Below, piece after piece: positions 13,986-21,106 of a stretch of DNA of 30,073 nucleotides. The notes under the pieces are model-generated. The model saw only the letters and a list, made by a program, of their open reading frames with translations. It did no database searches and was not told the DNA's origin. How positions within the stretch are numbered: position 1 is the first letter of the stretch; every line of letters begins with the position of its first letter. The DNA comes from a virus, in IMG/VR virus record IMGVR_UViG_3300027734_000232, positions 1-30,073 of that record; one strand, 5' to 3'. The translations under genes and the position numbers were made by a program.

Positions 13986-14010
13986 TCGCCGCGTATAAAG
14001 CGGGTAAGAT
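13982..14010 (+). promoter_or_regulatory. Candidate sigma70 promoter for scaffold-coat genes
   Basis: TTGATC (13982-13987) and TAAGAT (14005-14010) are separated by exactly 17 bases. The -35 covers the stop codon of the previous gene. A start near 14017 would give a short leader with AGGA before the scaffold ATG. Together with the terminator at 16461 it would frame a scaffold-coat unit. Hexamer matches are moderate. Confidence 0.4.
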
Positions 14011-14052
14011 AACCGTACCGGCGCGGATCACCGGGGAATCTCAGGATTCAAA

Positions 14053-14787
14053 ATGTCCGAAGAAGTAGTAGCGACTGAAGCGGAAGTAGCGCCCGCGCCG
14101 GAACTGGAAGCCACGGCGGCCCCGGAACCTGTAGATACGCCGGAAGTTGCCAAGACTTTTTCCCAAGAGGAATTAGACGCAGCAATTCAGAAACGTCTCG
14201 CAAGAGAACAGCGAAAGTGGGAGCGTGAGCGTCAAGCACCGCCGCCCGTTGCCGTTGATGTCCCGCCAGCAGATCAGTTTGATTCGGTTGACGCGTATGC
14301 AGAAGCCAAAGCGGTCAAGCTAATTGAACAGCGTGAACAGCAGCGCCAACAAGCGGAGATTCTTGAGGCATATCACGAACGTGAAGAAGAGGCTCGGACT
14401 AAATACGATGACTTTGAACAAGTCGCGTACAACCCAACTCTCAAGATCACGACCGTGATGGCGCAAGCGATTCAAGCCTCTGATGCTGGCCCTGATGTAG
14501 CTTACTACCTTGGGTCCAATCCAAAAGAGACAGATCGTATTTCCCGTCTTAGCCCGATTTTGCAAGCAAAAGAGATTGGACGCATTGAGGCTAAAATAGC
14601 CAACGATGTCCCAGTCAAACGTACTACGTCCGCGCCCGCACCGATTAGTCCAGTAAACGCCAGAACTTCAGGCAATCCGAGTTATGACACGACCGATCCT
14701 CGGTCGACCAAGACCATGACTGCATCGGAATGGATTGAAGCAGAAAGGCTGCGCCAGACTAAGAAGTGGCAAGCTCAGAATCGCTAA
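14053..14787 (+). CDS. Scaffolding protein (244 aa)
   Basis: AGGA lies seven bases before the ATG. The protein opens with an acidic, Pro/Ala/Glu-rich low-complexity part (1-45), then FSQEELDAAIQKRLAREQRKWERE (quoted in two parts: FSQEELDAAI, QKRLAREQRKWERE, about 47-70). A long charged helix (about 95-120, with EQREQQRQQAEILEAYHERE) follows, and the end is basic (ERLRQTKKWQAQNR), fitting the coat-binding tail of P22-type scaffolds. Position directly before the coat gene supports the call. It would guide coat assembly into a procapsid and leave before packaging. Motifs alone are only moderately specific. Confidence 0.85.
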   Translation: MSEEVVATEAEVAPAPELEATAAPEPVDTPEVAKTFSQEELDAAIQKRLAREQRKWERERQAPPPVAVDVPPADQFDSVDAYAEAKAVKLIEQREQQRQQAEILEAYHEREEEARTKYDDFEQVAYNPTLKITTVMAQAIQASDAGPDVAYYLGSNPKETDRISRLSPILQAKEIGRIEAKIANDVPVKRTTSAPAPISPVNARTSGNPSYDTTDPRSTKTMTASEWIEAERLRQTKKWQAQNR

Positions 14788-14805
14788 CTTCTTTTAGGAA
14801 TTACC

Positions 14806-16017
14806 ATGTCAAATAGCATTTTAACGATTGACATGATCACCAGGAAGGCCCTGGAGATCTTGGAAAACAATCTGGTTCTCACCCGTAACGTCAACCGCCA
14901 GTACGACGACAGCTTTGCTGTTGAAGGCGCTAAGATCGGTTCGACCCTGCGTATTCGTCTGCCCGATCGCGCTCTGGTGACGGACGGTGCCGCCCTGCAA
15001 GTTCAGGACGACAACGAGCAGTTCACAACCCTGACCGTTTCGACCCAGAAGCACATTGGCGTGAACTTCACTTCTGCCGAATTGACCATGCAGTTGGATG
15101 ACTTTGCAGAGCGCGTTCTCAAGCCGCGTATCTCGCAGTTGGCCTCTAGCATTGACGCTGACGTTGCCAATGCCTACAAAGCAATTGGTAACACGGTTGG
15201 TACTCCGGGCACAACCCCAGGCACTTCGCTGGTTCTGCTGCAAGCGCAACAGAAACTGAACGAAAACGCCGCTGTGATGACCCCGCGCTATGCAACGGTT
15301 AACCCCGCTGCCAACGCTGGTCTGGTTGAAGGCATGAAAGGTCTTTTCAATCCTACGGACACGATCTCCAAGCAGTTCAAAAACGGCATGATGGGGACTG
15401 GTGTTCTTGGGTACGACGAGATTAATATGTCTCAGTCGATCAAGCAGCACACCACGGGTAACTTTCCTGTTTCGCCAATTGTTTCCGCAAGCGCCACGTT
15501 TGCTGAAGGTCAATCGACCCTCGCCATTACGTTCTCTAGCGGGACCAAGACGGTTAAGCAAGGCGACGTGTTCACCATTGCTAACGTGTACGCTGTTAAC
15601 CCACAGACCCGTGAGTCAACTGGTTCGCTTCAACAGTTCGTTGTGACCGCTGACAACAGCGTTACCTCCGGCACTGCAATGACCTTGGCAATTTCTCCGG
15701 CGCTTTACACGTCGGCAAATGCTTTGGCTACCATTGATGCGTTCCCAGCCACCAGCGCGGTTATCACGTTTGTTGGGACTGCTTCAACTCAGTACCCACA
15801 GAACTTGGTTTACCACAAGGACGCAATCACGTTCGCTACGGCTGACTTGTTGCTGCCGCAGGGTGTTGATATGGCTGCTCGCGCAGTGCATAACGGTATT
15901 TCGTTGCGTGTCGTGCGCCAGTACGACATCAATAACGACCGTCTGCCATGTCGTATTGACGTTCTGTATGGCTTCTCAACGATCCGTCCACAGATGGCTT
16001 GCCGCGTCTGGGGTTGA
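14806..16017 (+). CDS. Major capsid (coat) protein, P22 gp5-like (403 aa)
   Basis: At 403 residues it is close to P22 gp5 (430). The N-terminal part (about 1-130: LTIDMITRKALEILENNLVL, then VEGAKIGSTLRIRLPDRA and HIGVNFTSAELTMQLDDFAE) follows the P22 coat family pattern of N-arm, E-loop and spine. A Thr/Ser/Val-rich beta segment at about 220-345 sits where P22 gp5 has its inserted I-domain. The C-terminal strands include ISLRVVRQYDINNDRLPCRIDVLYG (read as ISLRVVRQYDI, NNDRLPCRIDVLYG). Hundreds of copies would form the icosahedral shell. AGGA lies upstream of the ATG. Confidence 0.92.
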   Translation: MSNSILTIDMITRKALEILENNLVLTRNVNRQYDDSFAVEGAKIGSTLRIRLPDRALVTDGAALQVQDDNEQFTTLTVSTQKHIGVNFTSAELTMQLDDFAERVLKPRISQLASSIDADVANAYKAIGNTVGTPGTTPGTSLVLLQAQQKLNENAAVMTPRYATVNPAANAGLVEGMKGLFNPTDTISKQFKNGMMGTGVLGYDEINMSQSIKQHTTGNFPVSPIVSASATFAEGQSTLAITFSSGTKTVKQGDVFTIANVYAVNPQTRESTGSLQQFVVTADNSVTSGTAMTLAISPALYTSANALATIDAFPATSAVITFVGTASTQYPQNLVYHKDAITFATADLLLPQGVDMAARAVHNGISLRVVRQYDINNDRLPCRIDVLYGFSTIRPQMACRVWG

Positions 16018-16040
16018 ACCTCTTAATTTAAGGAAATATT

Positions 16041-16448
16041 ATGGCTCTCCCTAATGGTGGTGGTGGTTACCAAGTTGGCGCAGGTAATCGTCAAGAAACA
16101 ATCATGGGCGCTATGGCTGTCCCCCAGACAGCTACGGCAACTGCAACTCTTACCGCAGCGCAGATCGTTAATCAGATGTTGGTGGCTAACCCATCAACGA
16201 CTGCTGCAACGTACACGTTGCCTTTGGGCACGGCAATTGATGCTGCCGTTCCTAACGCCACGGTCGGCAGCACGTTTGACCTGTCAATCGTCAACATTGG
16301 CACTTCGTCTGGCGCGGTGACGTTGGCTGTTAACACTGGTGTGACCGATGGCGGCAACGCTTTGGTTGCTATCGCTGTTACAACCAGCCAGTTGTTCCGT
16401 TTCCGTAAGACCGGCGAGGGTACTTACGTTGTTTACCGTTTGGGCTAA
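16041..16448 (+). CDS. Small beta-rich head protein, possible decoration protein (135 aa)
   Basis: AAGGA precedes the ATG. It starts MALPNGGGGYQVGAGNRQE and then is Thr/Ala/Val-rich with likely strands (ATATLTAAQIVNQMLV, FDLSIVNIGTSSGAVTLAV, FRFRKTGEGTYVVYRL). The position between coat and terminator, and a composition like that of capsid-surface proteins, suggest a capsid decoration or head-stabilising protein. This is inference from context. It shares its size and beta-rich style with the protein at 16505-16918, so the two could be distant paralogues, but I could not align them convincingly. Confidence 0.7.
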   Translation: MALPNGGGGYQVGAGNRQETIMGAMAVPQTATATATLTAAQIVNQMLVANPSTTAATYTLPLGTAIDAAVPNATVGSTFDLSIVNIGTSSGAVTLAVNTGVTDGGNALVAIAVTTSQLFRFRKTGEGTYVVYRLG

Positions 16449-16460
16449 AAGCCTAAATCT

Positions 16461-16492
16461 AAGGGGGAGGGCCACAAGCTCTCCCCTTTTTT
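16461..16492 (+). terminator. Rho-independent terminator after capsid genes
   Basis: AAGGGGGAGGG (16461-16471) pairs with CTCTCCCCTTT (16479-16489) with two G-U pairs and a seven-base loop, and the stem ends in a run of T (to 16492). It lies 13 bases after the stop of the 135-residue gene and before the AAGGA site of the next gene. It probably limits read-through, boosting capsid over tail transcripts. Confidence 0.85.
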
Positions 16493-16504
16493 AAGGAAAT
16501 TACT

Positions 16505-16918
16505 ATGCCTAATACGCAAGCAGTTGGGGTCGCGTATTCCGATCCTGAATTTACGACAGTTTACGCAAGCCAAGAAATTGGCTACAGCGCGGCGGCTCAA
16601 GGCACTGTGACGCAAGCAACAGACAAGTCCACAGCGGTAACGCTGAACAAATCTGCTGGTCGCATCACAATGAACAACGCGGCTTTGGCTGGGTCTACTG
16701 CGGTTTCGTTTACGTTAAACAACAGCACTATTTCCACCAATGACACGATCATTGTGAATATTTCTAGTGTTACTACTGGCAGCAGCGCAGGGGCGTATAC
16801 CAGTTACGTTTCCAATATGTCTGCTGGTTCTGCCTCAATCACGTTGCGTAATTTGAGTGCAACTTCATACTCTGAAGCTGTTATTATCAACTTCGCAATC
16901 ATCCACAGCGCAAGCTAA
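16505..16918 (+). CDS. Small beta-rich virion protein (137 aa)
   Basis: AAGGA precedes the ATG, overlapping the end of the terminator T run. It opens MPNTQAVGVAYSDPEFTTVY and is otherwise Ser/Thr/Ala/Asn-rich with alternating strands (ITMNNAALAGSTAVSFTLNN, DTIIVNISSVTTGSS, AVIINFAIIHSAS). This suits an Ig-like or jelly-roll decoration protein, but no family is firmly recognised. Location between the head and connector genes supports a structural role. A TTTAAGG to ATG spacing of about seven bases suggests strong translation. Confidence 0.7.
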   Translation: MPNTQAVGVAYSDPEFTTVYASQEIGYSAAAQGTVTQATDKSTAVTLNKSAGRITMNNAALAGSTAVSFTLNNSTISTNDTIIVNISSVTTGSSAGAYTSYVSNMSAGSASITLRNLSATSYSEAVIINFAIIHSAS

Positions 16919-16923
16919 CAGGC

Positions 16924-16937
16924 GGGGCTTTGGCCCC
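16924..16937 (+). other. Short GC hairpin before the connector genes
   Basis: GGGGC (16924-16928) and GCCCC (16933-16937) form a 5-bp stem with a TTTG loop. A TTTT tract follows only after about 12 bases, so termination would be weak. It may modulate read-through into the connector genes. The GAGG ribosome site of the next gene is just downstream. Confidence 0.35.
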
Positions 16938-16955
16938 TCCTCTTGAGGTTTTACG

Positions 16956-17687
16956 ATGGCAACATATTCCGCTGGTGATCAGATCAACCGCGCCCTGCGT
17001 TTGTTGGGTGTCCTAGCAGAAGGTGAAACAACTTCGGCCTCGGTGTCTCAAGATTCATTGATGGCAATGAATCAAATGATTGACAGTTGGAACACCGAGC
17101 GGTTGTCGGTGTTTTCAACCATAGATCAGATTGTTAATTGGCCTGTTGGTTCAATCAACGCCACGCTTGGCCCATCAGGGTCTTTGGTTCGTCTAAACGG
17201 TACTGCCGTTCGCCCCATTCTGGTTGACGACGCAACGTATTTCCGCGATCCGCAGACCAACGTGTCCTACGGGATCAAGCTGATCAACCAGCAGCAATAC
17301 GATGGCATTGCGGTCAAGACCGTAACGTCTACCTATCCGCAGGTCATGTTTGTAAACATGACCTACCCCGACATTGACATCTACATCTACCCCAAGCCCA
17401 CGCGCCTGTTGGAATTCCATTTTGTCAGCGTTCAAGAGTTGTCCGAACCGGCAACGCTGGCGACTACGCTGGCCTTCCCACCTGGGTATTTAAGGGCGTT
17501 TACCTACAACTTGGCGATGGAAATTGCGCCTGAGTTTGGCGTTGAACCATCGGATCAGGTCAAGCGGATCGCTATGACCAGCAAGCGCAACCTGAAGCGC
17601 ATCAACAACCCTGACGATGTGATGTCGATGCCTTACGCAATCGTTGCGACGCGGCAACGGTTTAACGTCTACGCCGGTAACTATTAA
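16956..17687 (+). CDS. Head-to-tail adaptor, P22 gp4-like (243 aa)
   Basis: The sequence opens MATYSAGDQINRALRLLGVL and continues LMAMNQMIDSWNTERLSVFS, the helical start of the P22 tail accessory factor gp4 / phage adaptor family. Later segments (MFVNMTYPDIDIYIYPKPT, then LEFHFVSVQEL) and FPPGYLRAFTYNLAMEIAPEFG match that family's C-terminal region. Gp4 binds beneath the portal, closing the channel after packaging and docking the tail. P22 gp4 has 166 residues; the extra length here is in the middle. The stop overlaps the next start (TAATG). Confidence 0.85.
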   Translation: MATYSAGDQINRALRLLGVLAEGETTSASVSQDSLMAMNQMIDSWNTERLSVFSTIDQIVNWPVGSINATLGPSGSLVRLNGTAVRPILVDDATYFRDPQTNVSYGIKLINQQQYDGIAVKTVTSTYPQVMFVNMTYPDIDIYIYPKPTRLLEFHFVSVQELSEPATLATTLAFPPGYLRAFTYNLAMEIAPEFGVEPSDQVKRIAMTSKRNLKRINNPDDVMSMPYAIVATRQRFNVYAGNY

Positions 17688-19216
17688 TGAAAACGCCGAT
17701 TCTGGGATCGGCGTATGTTGCTCGGAGCATCAATGCTGCCGACAACAGAATGGTCAATCTCTTTCCTGAGATTGTTCCTGAAGCCGGTAAAGAACCCGCT
17801 TTTCTGAACAGAGCGCCAGGACTGCGCCTACTAACTACTGCTGGCGATGGTCCCGTTCGGGGACTGTGGACGTATGGCGGCGTGGCTTACATCGTTAGCG
17901 GCGACAAGCTCTATCAGATGGCAGGGTTTGGGACGCCGGTAGTAATCGGCACGGTGTCGGGCACAGGCCCCGTTAGCATGGTGGACAACGGTACGCAGTT
18001 GTTCATTGCTTGCGGTGGGCCGAGCTACATCTACAACAACAGCACAGGCGCGTTTGGACCGATCACCGATCCAGATTTCCCCGGCGCTTTGACCGTTGGT
18101 TACCTTGACGGGTACTTTGTTTTCATCGAACCCAACAGTCAAAAGGTCTGGGTAACTACGCTGTTGGATGGCACTTCAATTGACCCGCTGGATTTTGCCA
18201 GCGCAGAAGGCTCGCCAGATAACCTAGTCAGTATGATCGTTGACCACCGAGAAGCGTGGTTGTTTGGGACCAACTCGGTCGAAGTTTATTACGACGCTGG
18301 CAACGCAGACTTCCCGTTGCAACGCATCCAAGGCGCGTATAACGAGATTGGTTGTGCTGCTACATTCTCAGTAGCCAAACTAGACAACGGTTTGTTCTGG
18401 CTTGGCTCAGACGCTCGCGGCCAAGGTATTGTCTACCGCTCGCAAGGATACTCAGGACAACGAATTAGCACGCACGCGATTGAGTACGCAATTGCTCAGT
18501 ACGGCAACATTAGCGATGCGATTGCCTACACATACCAACAGGAAGGTCATTCTTTTTATGTTTTGACATTTCCATCGGCTAACGCCACTTGGGTGTACGA
18601 CGTATCAACTCAGGCATGGCATGAGCGGGCTGGCTTTGACAACGGTAACTTTACACGGCATCGCAGCAACTGCCAGATGGCCTACAACAGCGAAGTGGTT
18701 GTTGGCGATTACGAGAACGGCAATCTATACGCTTTTGATTTAGACGTTTACGCTGACAACGGTAGCATTCAAAAATGGCTGCGCTCTTGGCGGGCGCTGC
18801 CTACTGGGCAGAATAACCTAAACCGTACAGCACATCATAGCCTACAACTTGATTGCGAATCGGGCGTGGGGATTAATAACAGCGCAGGCACTGACCCGGA
18901 TTTTTTGACTACCGAAAACGGTCTGTTTTTAATCACAGAAAACGGCGATTATTTATTGGCTGTCTCCGGTGATTCGTTTACAATTGGATTTGATCCTAAA
19001 ACCATGCTGCGTTGGTCAGATGATGGCGGCCACACTTGGTCAAACGAACACTGGTCGCCAATGGGTAAGATTGGCGTTTACCAGCAGCGCGTATTTTGGC
19101 GGCGTCTTGGTATGACGCTCAAACTGCGTGATCGAATTTACGAAGTGTCTGGTACAGATCCGGTCAAAATCGCAATCATGGGTGCTGAACTGCATCTCAG
19201 TGGGACTGCTGCCTGA
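17687..19216 (+). CDS. Packaged-DNA stabilisation / tail hub protein, P22 gp10-like (509 aa)
   Basis: The N terminus is typical of the family: ILGSAYVARSINAADNRMVN, LFPEIVPEAGKEPAFLNRAP and GLRLLTTAGDGPVRGLW. Strand-turn repeats follow (VAYIVSGDKLYQM, TQLFIACGGPSYIY, GYFVFIEPNSQKVWVT, AWLFGTNSVEVYYDAG, GLFWLGSDARGQGIVYRS), suggesting a beta-propeller-like body. The P22 relative has 472 residues and forms the hexameric ring between gp4 and the needle/spikes. It overlaps the gene on each side by a base or more. It would hold the DNA in and carry the tailspikes. Confidence 0.88.
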   Translation: MKTPILGSAYVARSINAADNRMVNLFPEIVPEAGKEPAFLNRAPGLRLLTTAGDGPVRGLWTYGGVAYIVSGDKLYQMAGFGTPVVIGTVSGTGPVSMVDNGTQLFIACGGPSYIYNNSTGAFGPITDPDFPGALTVGYLDGYFVFIEPNSQKVWVTTLLDGTSIDPLDFASAEGSPDNLVSMIVDHREAWLFGTNSVEVYYDAGNADFPLQRIQGAYNEIGCAATFSVAKLDNGLFWLGSDARGQGIVYRSQGYSGQRISTHAIEYAIAQYGNISDAIAYTYQQEGHSFYVLTFPSANATWVYDVSTQAWHERAGFDNGNFTRHRSNCQMAYNSEVVVGDYENGNLYAFDLDVYADNGSIQKWLRSWRALPTGQNNLNRTAHHSLQLDCESGVGINNSAGTDPDFLTTENGLFLITENGDYLLAVSGDSFTIGFDPKTMLRWSDDGGHTWSNEHWSPMGKIGVYQQRVFWRRLGMTLKLRDRIYEVSGTDPVKIAIMGAELHLSGTAA

Positions 19217-21105
19217 TGGCTGTAACAAACAACATTACCACGATCCCAGCTTCGCGGGTTCCGTTAACAGACGAACGAACCAAGCTAATGTCGCGTGAAT
19301 GGTATCGGTTTTTCAACAACCAATACACCAAGACCACTCAAAGCGCCAACGCAGTCACACCTGAAAATTACGGCGCAATTGGTGATGGTCTAATTGATGA
19401 CTCGGCCAGCATTCAAGCTGCGCTTGATTCTGGGTTTGACGTTTATCTGCCGCCTGGACGTATCTACGCAATTGGCACTACGCTCACGATGTCCACGCCA
19501 AACCAGTCGTTTGGTGGGCCTGGGGTTTTACGAATTCTTGGTGCAATTAACGGTCTAAAACTGATTTCGCCAACCGCCACGGTTGTGACTGGCATTCAAC
19601 TAGATTTGACTTTTGACTCGCCTACGCAAACGGCGGGTTGGGCGGTTTACATTGAGAACAGTAGCCGCCTTAAGATCAACAAGCTCAACATCATCAGAGG
19701 TTTTGGTGGTTTGTACGTCCAGCAAGCCAACTGGGTAATTGTGGACTTTATGTGGGCATCACTCACAGGTCCCGGCGTTAAATGGTACGGCAACGACTCA
19801 ACTCGGTCTGACCTGCTAATACTGAACTCGGTGATTGTTGCTACTGGCGCCACCTACTACGGTATGGATTGGGACGGTAACTGCAATAGCTTGACGGTTA
19901 AGTATCTTGGTATTGTTGGCGGCAAGGGAATGATCATTCGCAACACGGATGGTGTGACAACCTTTCCTGCGATTGGGCGTATTGGTCAAGTGGAGGTGGA
20001 CTACTCAACCGGCATCGGAGTTGAAATTCAAGCCGGTCTGGACTATGACTTTGTAATGCCATACGTTCTTGGCGCGGCTTCGGACGGGTTCCGAATTGCG
20101 GCCACTATTAACTCTTACGAAGTGCGGATTACGGGCGGTAAGTCTATCGGCAACGGCGGATACGGCATTAACAACCTAGGCGGCGTCTTGCTTTACGCGG
20201 GTGATACCGCGTTGTACTCCAACGGTCTTGGTGAGATTAATGGAACGGTCTGGAACAAGACGCCGCGTCAAGCAATTGACGATGATTTCTACCTAACGAC
20301 CAGCGGAGGCAATCCTTTAATTGCGTTTGCTACAAATGATTATTTGGCTTACGACAGAACAGCAAACCAGTTAAATTTTCAAATTAACGGCGTTGGCACA
20401 ATTAGTTTTTCTGGCGCAGCTACTCAATCTTATGTGCCAGTGTACGCAACTGGTCTGCGCCTTATTGGGTCAACATCTGGGTACACAGGATTTGTTCCAG
20501 ACGCTGCCGGTCCAGCAGTAACATATAAACTTCCTACTGCGGTTGGAACTATCAACCAAGTTCTTAGCACAGACGGGTCTAACAATCTGTTCTGGGCAAC
20601 GGTCAGCGGTGGCGGTGGCGTTACAAGCGTTACCGCAACCAGTCCAGTTAATTCTTCTGGCGGCTCAACACCAAACATTACTGTAAACGCTACCAGCGGC
20701 AACACGCCGCTGTATCTTGTGCAACGCAATGTTTCTGGAGATTTTAGCGCCAACTACATTACCGCAACTGGATTTTACGCTGACGCGACCTACTATATGC
20801 AGATGTCGGGGGCTGACCCGAATCTGGTATTTGATACGAATGATTATTTAGCCTACGACCGCACAAACAACAGTTACAATTTTCAGATTGCTGGAAACGG
20901 GATTTTTAAGGTAGCACCCACTTATGCCCAATCGTTTCAACCTTTTGTCTTACCTCAGTACACGGTGGCAACGCTTCCGGCAGGCCCTCTTGGGGCAACT
21001 GCTTACGTCACAGACGCCCTCGCCCCTGCGTATAATACAACCGTTGTCGGAGGCGGCTCCTCCGTTGTCCGTGTCTTCTTTGACGGCACCTCATGGAAAA
21101 CCTGA
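19216..21105 (+). CDS. Tailspike 1, pectate-lyase-type beta-helix (629 aa)
   Basis: The start overlaps the previous stop (TGATG). The first 45 residues include LTDERTKLMSREWYRFFNNQY, read as LTDERTKLMS and REWYRFFNNQY, which recurs in phage tail proteins and probably docks to the tail. NYGAIGDGLIDDSASIQAAL (51-70) is the opening of the pectate lyase-3 type beta-helix, which runs to about residue 360. The C-terminal half has two copies of an NDYLAYDR-...-FQI module (373-400, 542-565) flanking a fibre-type module (about 415-490: GFVPDAAGPAVTYKLP, then SVTATSPVNSSGGSTPNITV). It ends in a YTVATLP domain. A polysaccharide-binding or -cleaving spike is inferred; the catalytic residues cannot be assigned by eye. 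Confidence 0.88.
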   Translation: MAVTNNITTIPASRVPLTDERTKLMSREWYRFFNNQYTKTTQSANAVTPENYGAIGDGLIDDSASIQAALDSGFDVYLPPGRIYAIGTTLTMSTPNQSFGGPGVLRILGAINGLKLISPTATVVTGIQLDLTFDSPTQTAGWAVYIENSSRLKINKLNIIRGFGGLYVQQANWVIVDFMWASLTGPGVKWYGNDSTRSDLLILNSVIVATGATYYGMDWDGNCNSLTVKYLGIVGGKGMIIRNTDGVTTFPAIGRIGQVEVDYSTGIGVEIQAGLDYDFVMPYVLGAASDGFRIAATINSYEVRITGGKSIGNGGYGINNLGGVLLYAGDTALYSNGLGEINGTVWNKTPRQAIDDDFYLTTSGGNPLIAFATNDYLAYDRTANQLNFQINGVGTISFSGAATQSYVPVYATGLRLIGSTSGYTGFVPDAAGPAVTYKLPTAVGTINQVLSTDGSNNLFWATVSGGGGVTSVTATSPVNSSGGSTPNITVNATSGNTPLYLVQRNVSGDFSANYITATGFYADATYYMQMSGADPNLVFDTNDYLAYDRTNNSYNFQIAGNGIFKVAPTYAQSFQPFVLPQYTVATLPAGPLGATAYVTDALAPAYNTTVVGGGSSVVRVFFDGTSWKT

Positions 21106-21106
21106 T

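Noticed and set aside
14821-15561. Minus-strand frame of 246 residues inside the coat gene
   Set aside because: The plus strand clearly encodes a P22-type coat protein; the antisense frame lacks a ribosome site and recognisable motifs.
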